Of a stretch of DNA of 64,000 bases, positions 52,701 through 61,700 are shown in pieces. Each line of letters begins with the position of its first letter. Position 1 is the stretch's first letter. The translations under genes and the position numbers were made by a program. The DNA lies in assembly GCA_964016985.1 (NCBI GenBank), contig OZ024821.1:127805555-127869554 (forward strand). Direction: 5' to 3'. This DNA comes from Anodontia alba. Lineage: Eukaryota > Mollusca > Bivalvia > Lucinida > Lucinidae. The notes beneath the pieces are model-generated. The model made no database searches. It was not told the origin of the DNA and saw only the letters and a list, made by a program, of their open reading frames with translations.

Positions 52701-55700
52701 TCAGTAGAATCAACTGCTTAGTGAAATGATTCTGATGAGGACCTAGTTTTGAAGAATAAAAATACTTAGCTATAGCTTATATTTTCCTGTGCAGTCAGAA
52801 TGTGTTTATTTGTTTTCAGTGGAACTGTTCTTTTCAAATGGTGAAGCTTGATAATTCCATGGCTTACACATTCTATGCAAAGACAGATGATACGAAGAGA
52901 AAATGGATAGAAGGAATCAAACTGGCATTGTAAGTATGCTCAGGATGAGCTATTGTGATCACTTTTTGTGCGTGCGTCCGTCCGTCCGTTAACATTTTCA
53001 AACGACTTCTCCTCTGAAGCCCCTGAGCCAGTTTTGCTCAGATTTCATATAGAGCCTCCTTAGGTTGGGGGAACGAAAAATTGCTAAAATGGTCGGGGTC
53101 CATTGACCACGATGGCCCCCATGCCCATATATGGTAAAAACCTTTAAAAATCTTCTTCTCCAGAACCGAGGATGCCTTGGGGCTGAATCTTTGCATAAGT
53201 CATCGGGGGCGGGAGGTCTACCAAAATTGCTAAAATAAATATCGTATATTGACATTTGACCTTTTTACAGCAAGGTCAAGTTTGCTTCTCTATGCATTTG
53301 TATGGGGAAAACCTTTAAAAATCTTGTTTTCCAAAACCGAGGATGCCTTATGGCTGAACCTTTACATATATCATCGGAAACTGAAGGTCTACCAAAGTTG
53401 ATAAAATAATGGTCGTACATTGACATTTGACCTTTTTATGGTAAGGTCAATTTTCCTTCCTTATGTATTTGTATGGGAAAAATGTTCAGAATTTCGAACA
53501 ACTTCTTCTCTGGAGCCCCTGAGCCAGTTTTGCTCAGATTTCATATAGAGCCTCCTTAGGTTGGGGGAACGAAAAATTGCTAAAATGGTCGCGGTCCATT
53601 GACCATGATGGCCGTCATGCCCATATACGGTAAAAACCTTTAAAAATCTTCTTCTCCAGAACAGAGGATGCCTTGGGGCTGAATCTTTGCATAAGTCATT
53701 GGGGACAGGAGGTCTGCCAAAATTGCTAAAATAAATGTTGTATATTGACATTTGACCTTTTTACGGCTAGGTCAAGTTTGCTTCCATATGCATTTGTATG
53801 GGAAAAACCTTTAAAAATCTTGTTTTCCAAAACCGAGGATGCCTTGTGGCTGAATCTTTACATATATTATCGGAAACTGGAGGTCTACCAAAGTTGCTAA
53901 AATTATGGTCGTACATTGACATTTGACCTTTTACCGTGAGGTCAATTTTGCTTCCTTATGCATTTGTATGGGAAAAATATTCAGAATTTCAAACGACTTC
54001 TCTGGCGCCTCTAGGCCATTTGTGCACAAATTTCATATGGAGCCTCCATAGGTTGGGGGGAATGAAAGATTGCTAAAATGGTCGCGGTTCATTGACCAAG
54101 ATGGCCGCCATGCCCATATATGGTAAAAACCTTTAAAGATCTTCTCCTCCAGAACCGAGGATGCCTTGGGGCTGAATCTTTGCTTAAATCATCGGGGACA
54201 GGGGTCTACCAAAGTTGCTAAAATAATGGTCGTACAAGTTTGCTTCCCTATGCATTTGTATGGGAAAAAACATTTAAAAATCTTATTATTCAAAACCGAG
54301 AATGCCTTATGGCTGAATCTTTGCATATATTATTGGGAACATCTGCATGTCTGCAGTGGCTATGTCACTCAGGTGAGCGAACCGTGGCCCATGGGCCTCA
54401 TGTTACTTTACCTTACTGTTTAAAATATATGCTATGGGTACTTTTTAGAATTACCTTTGCCTCATCAAGACCATTCTGATCAAGACCATCCACAACAAAT
54501 GCCTTTTATTAACCCATTGTAGACTGAATGAACTCCCCCACACTATATATTGGAAGATTCTAATTTCAGTGTTAGGAATGTCAGGCTATGTGATTTAGAT
54601 ATTCTAAGAGAAAAATGGTTGAACTATTTGCAAACAATGGAGACCCTGATCAGATGCCGCATTCTGCAGCATCTGATCTGGGTATGCACCATTTGCCAAT
54701 TACCCTTTTAGGGGTGTCCAGACTACAATGAGTTAAGAAATCTGGGCCTAGTTGCTCGTTAGCTTAAAGAGCTCGTTAAGGATCATTTCGTTAACCGTTT
54801 TAGTGGATTCAATATACAGTATTCTGATATTTTTTGCTGAAAAAATGTGAGCAAAAGCTACTCACATATTTTCAGCAAAAAATTTCAGCATATTTGCTTA
54901 TCACTCGATGTAAATTTTAACAAATCGTTAACTAACGACGTCGTTAGCTTTGAACAACTTGGCCCAGAAAAATATCACATTTGTATAATTAAACACTACC
55001 CTGAAGAAGTCCTTCGCTAATCTTTAGTTTGTTAGGCAGAAATTCTATCACAAGATTTTTCCAGTAATTTTGAATAAACCTAACTGCACAATGTAGTAAT
55101 TAGCTCAAGAATGGTATAAATAAATTGCAGAACAGCTATACATTTGTATGTTATATTTTCATAGAACCAACATCCAGTGGCAAGTAAGAATGTCTTAATG
55201 ACTTTTTCATGAGGCTAGCACAAAAAACTGAATTATAAAATGTGCATCTCATTTTAGAGACAACACACAGCCAGCAGCAGGCAAGAATTTCCAAATGACG
55301 ACATTTACCGAGGCCAAAGTGTGTGATGTTTGTGGTAAATTGTTACGAGGGGTGTTCTTCCAGGGCTATACTGACCCACGTAAGTATGTTGCATCAAACT
55401 TTTATAAGCTGGGCTCTGTTGTGCAGTGAGTAACAAGTCTGACTGCAGATCCAGGGGTCACAAGTTTGAATCCCAGCTGGGCCACATAACTTCCATGGAG
55501 ATTAACCCTTATCCTGCTGATCACAACAACCCCTACTTTTGCAAACGGTATAGATCCAGATACCAGATGGCTTCTGAAGAAGCCACCTGACCTGGATCTA
55601 CACTGTTTGTCATGTAGTTTGTGAATTGAACGAATACATTCTATCAAGTAATTGGATTAGTTGATAGTCAGAAATGGGTGTGACTAAATTAATTTATTTG

Positions 55701-58700
55701 CAGGACAAGTGTTAATCATGAAATAATTTCTACGTTCATTTGTTCCCCCTTCCATTGACTCAAGAAGGGCAGTTGTCAGTAACTGGTGAAAGCATGTGTA
55801 CAAGTATTGATTAAATGCTTAGAGGACTAAGCCTGCCCAGGAAAAAGTGTGAGTAAGTTAACTGTCCACTAGAGCAAGTCGATGGAGTGCCATCGCATAT
55901 CCCCGAGCCAGCGCCATCGCATATCTCCGTGCACATCAAAGTTTCAAATGCGTTCCTCCAGTCCTCATCCATAGGGCTGTTACCGCTGACAGTTTCAAGG
56001 TTCTAGCTCTAAAAGCCTAAGAGGAGTTGTGTGACAATCAAAAAAAAAAAGGAAGGACCCAAAATCTTACTTTTTGATATCTAGTAACCCCCAGACATGC
56101 CCCTGGGTCAAAATTTTTGCACCATTGTTTTCTACTCTTCATTACCTTTGATTTGATATGCAACATGACTATGTTTGTACAAAATGGATTTTGGACACTT
56201 CTGGGCCACATCTTCCTGGCCCTGCCCCCAGGGGTTACATCAAAATTTCCAGTGTGTTCCTCCAGTCCTCATCCATAGGGCTATCACCTGTGAAAGTTTC
56301 GAGATTCTAGCTTAAATATGGTCTAGGAGCAATGGGGTGATATTACAGACGGATGGACGGGGTGAGTGGGGGTGGGGATCACAATATCCCCGCTTTTTCT
56401 TCGAAAAGCAGGGGGATAATAACAGAGTTGACTGGACTGTAAACCTCCAACTCAAGCAAACAAACTTCATTTTGTTCCTTACAGATGTGATCATACCTCA
56501 TAGGTCTAGATAAGAGTGAGTATCGGATAAATTTTTTAGTTATTCCTCCAGAAAAACATATGTTGATGGTGCTCATTAGAAGCGCCTCGCTGAGGTGTTT
56601 GTGTTTGTGAGGGTGGGGGTGGTATACTGTTTTCAAATTGTCCTTCTGTTGCACTTTGGTTTCTCAGTGGTGGGTATCTAATAAGCACTGCTGTTGACAT
56701 TTCTTGTTTAAAGGTCAGTTTTCGGTTACTGATAATTCAAACTCCAATAATTCAAAATTCTCAATAATTCGAAATCATTTTGAAGTCCCGACTTATATAT
56801 ATATGCATTTTAACCCTCAATTATTCAAAGTCTCAGTAATTCAAACAAAACTGTTTGGTCCCATGGACTTTGAATTATCGAGGTTCCACTGTATGTGTCA
56901 AAGTACTTGTTAACCACTCAGAGGACTATGCATACCCAGGAAAAGTGTGAGTAGGCTAACTGACTGGCTCATCATGACCTTAACCCTTGTCCTGCTGAAT
57001 AAATTAAGATGCCACACCCACTTCTAATTTTCAGCCAGTCAGATTACTTGATCTGCATTGTTGCTATAAATTCACATACTTAATGACAAACAGTGCAGAT
57101 CCAGATCAGTTGGCTTCTTCAGAAGCCAACTGATCTGGATCTACACTGTTTGCAAAGGCAGGACATATCCGGGTTCAGCAGGACAAGGGTTAACAGTATT
57201 TATTGGGCCCATATAGGGGTATAATAATTTTTTCTGTGCCCTGGCTCATTAACTTGAAGAAATTTCTGGAAAAGTTTGGGTCTGTCTTAATTTCTTCTTT
57301 ATTTTCAGAGAGTAAACAGTGTGTTCATAAAGAGTGTATTGGTAAGAAACCACAACCAGTGCCACCAGCCCCTCCTAGAGTTCTTGGTAAGTCTGCTCTT
57401 TATATAAATATAGGTTGTGACCTGCAAAAACATTATTCATACATAGCTCTAAATCAGCAGAATATTCTGGGCCCAGTTGTTCAAAGCTAACGACGTCGTT
57501 AATGATTCGTTAAAATTTACATCGAGTGATACGCAAATATGCCGAAATTTTTTGCTGAAAAAATGTGCAAAAGCTACTCACATTTTTTCAGAAAAAAATA
57601 TCAAAATATTGTATATTGAATCCGCTAAAACAGTTAACGAAATGACCCTTAACGAGCTCGTTAAGCTAACGACGCTTTGAACAACTGGGCCCTGGTATAT
57701 ATTTTTCTTGTTACTCATTACAGAAAATTTTTTTTCTTCCCCAATTACAGAACCATTTCTTGTTTTCTATTACAGAAACTGTCAGAGCGAGGGTAGATTA
57801 CCTGGGTCAGCCAAGCAGAGGTGGAGGGTCAAGGCCATTAAAGTTCAAAGAAGGTTCAAAAATAGATGTGATAGAGAAAGCAGGGGACTGGTGGAAGGTG
57901 AGAATATAATTAAAAAATATTAATGAAATAATTACCCTGGAACAGCTACAGTCCGCTGCATCCCCCACTCTCACCCCTGCCCCATATTAAGCCTGCTTCT
58001 TGACATTTGTTAACACAGAAGGGGTTATGAAATGTCAGAATGTAGTTTAGAATTTGCAGGTGCACTTGATTTACCCAATTTCAGGTTGGTGCTTATCATG
58101 GGAATTAAGGGGAATGGATATGTTTTCAGGAAGACAATATTGTCAAATCTCTTTGTGCCACCTAACCCCCACCCCATCCCCCCACCCCACCCCTTCTGAA
58201 AAGTGTTCTACTCTGAAAGGAAAGAATTTGCTCCCAGGGGAGCAAATTCTTTCCTTTTAAAGAAAGACCCCATTTTAGAAGGATATCAAGTTGCCTAAAT
58301 ACAGTATTGAATTAAGTTTTTCTCTTTATTAAGATGAATAAACTATTTTCATATTTCAGGGAGTATTATCTGGTTCAACAGAAGAAGGCTGGTTCCCTTC
58401 ACAGCTTGTAGAACCGGAGAAAAAGGTAGGTATTGGGTGAATTTCGTATGAGCTGTGTCATGCAAAAAGTGGTTATAGCACACTTGAGTTGTATATCCAG
58501 AAGGTTTGAACAAGGCTAAAAAAAAAAAAACAATAATCAGAGGACCTGTTATAGGAGGAGTATTTGGTGATAAATGTTGAAAAATGTTTTCCAGTTCTCC
58601 ATAAAAACATGTCATGGCTACTCATTAGAAGCACCTCTGTGAAGCTCTTTTAATGAGTATCCACAAGATATGTTTTTAATAAGAAATAAGAAAAAATATC

Positions 58701-61700
58701 CCATCTAATACACCTCGTAAACAAGTCTTCTGGATAATATAGAATTTGTCTGGCATATGTGCTAAAGGCAACTTTTAGCATGACAGTTAATTATTTTGTA
58801 GGTATTTTTTCGTCATTTTGCAATAATAAGGTAATACATTTAAATCTAATTTTCACATTATATATTACTGCAAAATTGTATTTTTAGGGGCCTGTTTTCT
58901 TATAGGTTTGTGAGAAAATATTGTTTGATAAGCACGTAAGTGATTTTGTCCAAGGTGAAAAAAAAAAATTTATATTTACAATTTTATTTGCAAAACACAA
59001 GATTCTGTAACATGTAAACCATGTCTCACAGTCTGCAGTCAGTTACAGGAAGCAAAGAATAAAATTTAAATGGTCCAGTATCAGGGGGATAAGAATTCAG
59101 TGATCATGACCTCATTTTCAAGGTCATTGGATGATTTCTAAGTGCATTAGTAATATTGTCTCTGCATCATAGCTCCAAATAAGAGGGGATTATCATGTAT
59201 ATATGTGTCTTTCTTCTCCAGCAAAAAGTTACATTGTGGGCATAGCCCCAGATAAGATGAGATATCCACACATTTTTATACCCCAGCATCGGATGATGCC
59301 GGGGCATATAGTTTTTCCGTTTTCCGTACGTGATCCTGTTAGACTCAGGTTAAGGCATTTGTACCAGGTAGAATTTTGCAGTTTTATAGTCAGGTACCCT
59401 ACAGCAGGGGCATCTGTGTACTGTGGACACATTTTTAGTTCTTATATCTGAATGAAAATATGTGTTGGGGTACACATTAGAAGCACCTCAGTGAGAAAAA
59501 TATTGGTACTTTTCAGATGAAAAAAGTACCTTATCTGGAGCTGTGGTTGTGGGTACTATTTAGAAGAGGTGCTTCTAATGATTATTACTCACAACATATG
59601 CTTTGGAAAAATAAGAAAAAAAATCAATACATTTTGGTAAATACGAGGGTGAGTCAATAAGTAACCAGCCTAACTTATTTCTGGTTGAGATCCACCTCTT
59701 CTTTTTCGATGTAATTGCCCTCTAGTGTGATGCACTTGGACTAACGGTGTTCAAGTGCCATCAGCCCAGAACTGAAAAAGTCAGGGTACTTTCCATCGAC
59801 CCACTCCTCAACTGCCGTCACAACTTCTTCATCAGACCGGAAATGAAGTCCACGGATATCCTTTTTATACCCCGCCACACAATAGTGGCGGGGTATTATG
59901 GTTTCACGTTGGTCATCCATGTGTCTGTCCATCCGTCTGTCCGTCCGTTCGTCGTCCGTCCATCCGTTTTTCGTTTCCGGATGATAACTTAAGTAAACAT
60001 CACTGGATTTTCACCAGCCTTGGTATGTGCATTGATATTGTGGAGATCTGGTTTGGGATTGCTGATGGGCAAATTTCGTCAATTTTTGACGGAGTTATCT
60101 GCTCGAGACGCGCCCATATTTTCGTTTCCGGACTATAACTTGAGTAAATAACAAGGGATTTTCACAAAACTTGCTATATACATTGAAATTAAGAAGATCT
60201 GGTTTGGGATTGCTAATGGGCAAATTTTGTAAAATTTTTACTGAGTTATCTGCCCGAGACACGCCCATATTTTCGTTTCTGGATGACAATTTGAGTTAAT
60301 AACAAGGGATTTTCATCAAACTTGCTATATGCATTGACATTAAGGAGATATGGTTTGGGATTGCTAATGGGCAAATTTCGTCAGATTTTTATGGAGTTAT
60401 CTGCCCGAGACAGGCCCATATTTTCGTTTCCGGACGATAACTTTAATAAATAACAAGGGATTTTGAACAAACTTGCAATATGTATTGACACTAAGGAGAT
60501 CTGGTTTGGAATTGCTAATGGGCAAATTTCATCAAATTTTTACGGAGTTGTCTGCCTGAGACACGCCCATATTTTCATTTCTGGATGATACCTTGAGTAA
60601 ATAACCAGGCCTTTCAACCAAACTTGCTATATGCATTGATATTATCAAGATCTGGTTTAGGATTGTTATCTGTCCATTGATATTATCAAGATCTGGTTTA
60701 GGATTGTTATCTGTCCCTCCATCATTTTTTTCCAGACATTTTCGCAACGATAACTTTAATACATAAACAAATAATTGCTATGGCAGGGTATTATGCTTGC
60801 CATGCTTGTATTCAAGTTTGGGAATAGGAAGAAGTCGCTAAGAGCTAGGTCAGGCGAATAGGCAGGATGTGGTATTAATTCATACCCGTTTCGCTCTACA
60901 GCATCCATTGCAACTTTGCAGGTGTGGACTCTCGCGTTGTCCTGTTGCAGCAAAACACCTTTAGAGAGTTTACCTTGCCGTTTTTCACGGATGGTCATTC
61001 TCAGCTGGTCTAACAAGTTTGCATAGTACACTCCAGTTATTTTACTACTCTTGGGTAAAAAGTCCAACATAATAACGCCTTTTGCGTCCCAAAATACTGT
61101 GGTCATCACCTTGCCAGCAGGTGGTTGCGTCTTGAACTTCTTAGGCCTCGGGGACCCAGGCCCTACCCACAGAAGACTCTGAGCTTTATTCTCTGGCTCA
61201 TAATAATGAACCCAAGTCTCGTCTACAGTCACCAGACGCAAAAGAAAATCATCTTTTGACCTAAAAGGCTTCAACAAGGCGCTGCATACTGATGCTCTGG
61301 TTGCCATTTGCTCATTCCTAAACGATCATGTAAGCTTGTTGAAACATTACCATGTGAAATGCCTAATGCCTGCGCTATTTCTTCCACCTGAATTCGCCTG
61401 TCACAGTATACCAGATCCTGAACTTTCTCACACATTTCTTCGTCGGTGGCATCCAGTGGGCGTCCAGATTTGGCTTCATTTAAAGACGTTCTACCGTGTT
61501 TGAATTCCCCTACCCAGAATTTAACCTGAGCATAAGATGGTGCAGAAGACCCATAAACATTGGCTAACTTGCCGTGTGTTTCCTTGCCTGTTTTACCTTT
61601 TAAATACAAGTACCGAATTACAGCACGATACTCAACTTTAGATGAAAAGCATGTCTTTGCATCACTAGCCATGTTTGACATTCTGTATCTTATTAAAGAA

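Noticed and set aside
57751..57897. Alternative acceptor at 57751 for the SH3 exon
   Set aside because: It adds 25 bases, shifts the frame and destroys the SH3 reading; the acceptor ending at 57775 keeps the domain.
59747..59992. 81-codon plus-strand frame
   Set aside because: Antisense to the mariner C-terminus and the head of the inserted repeat element.
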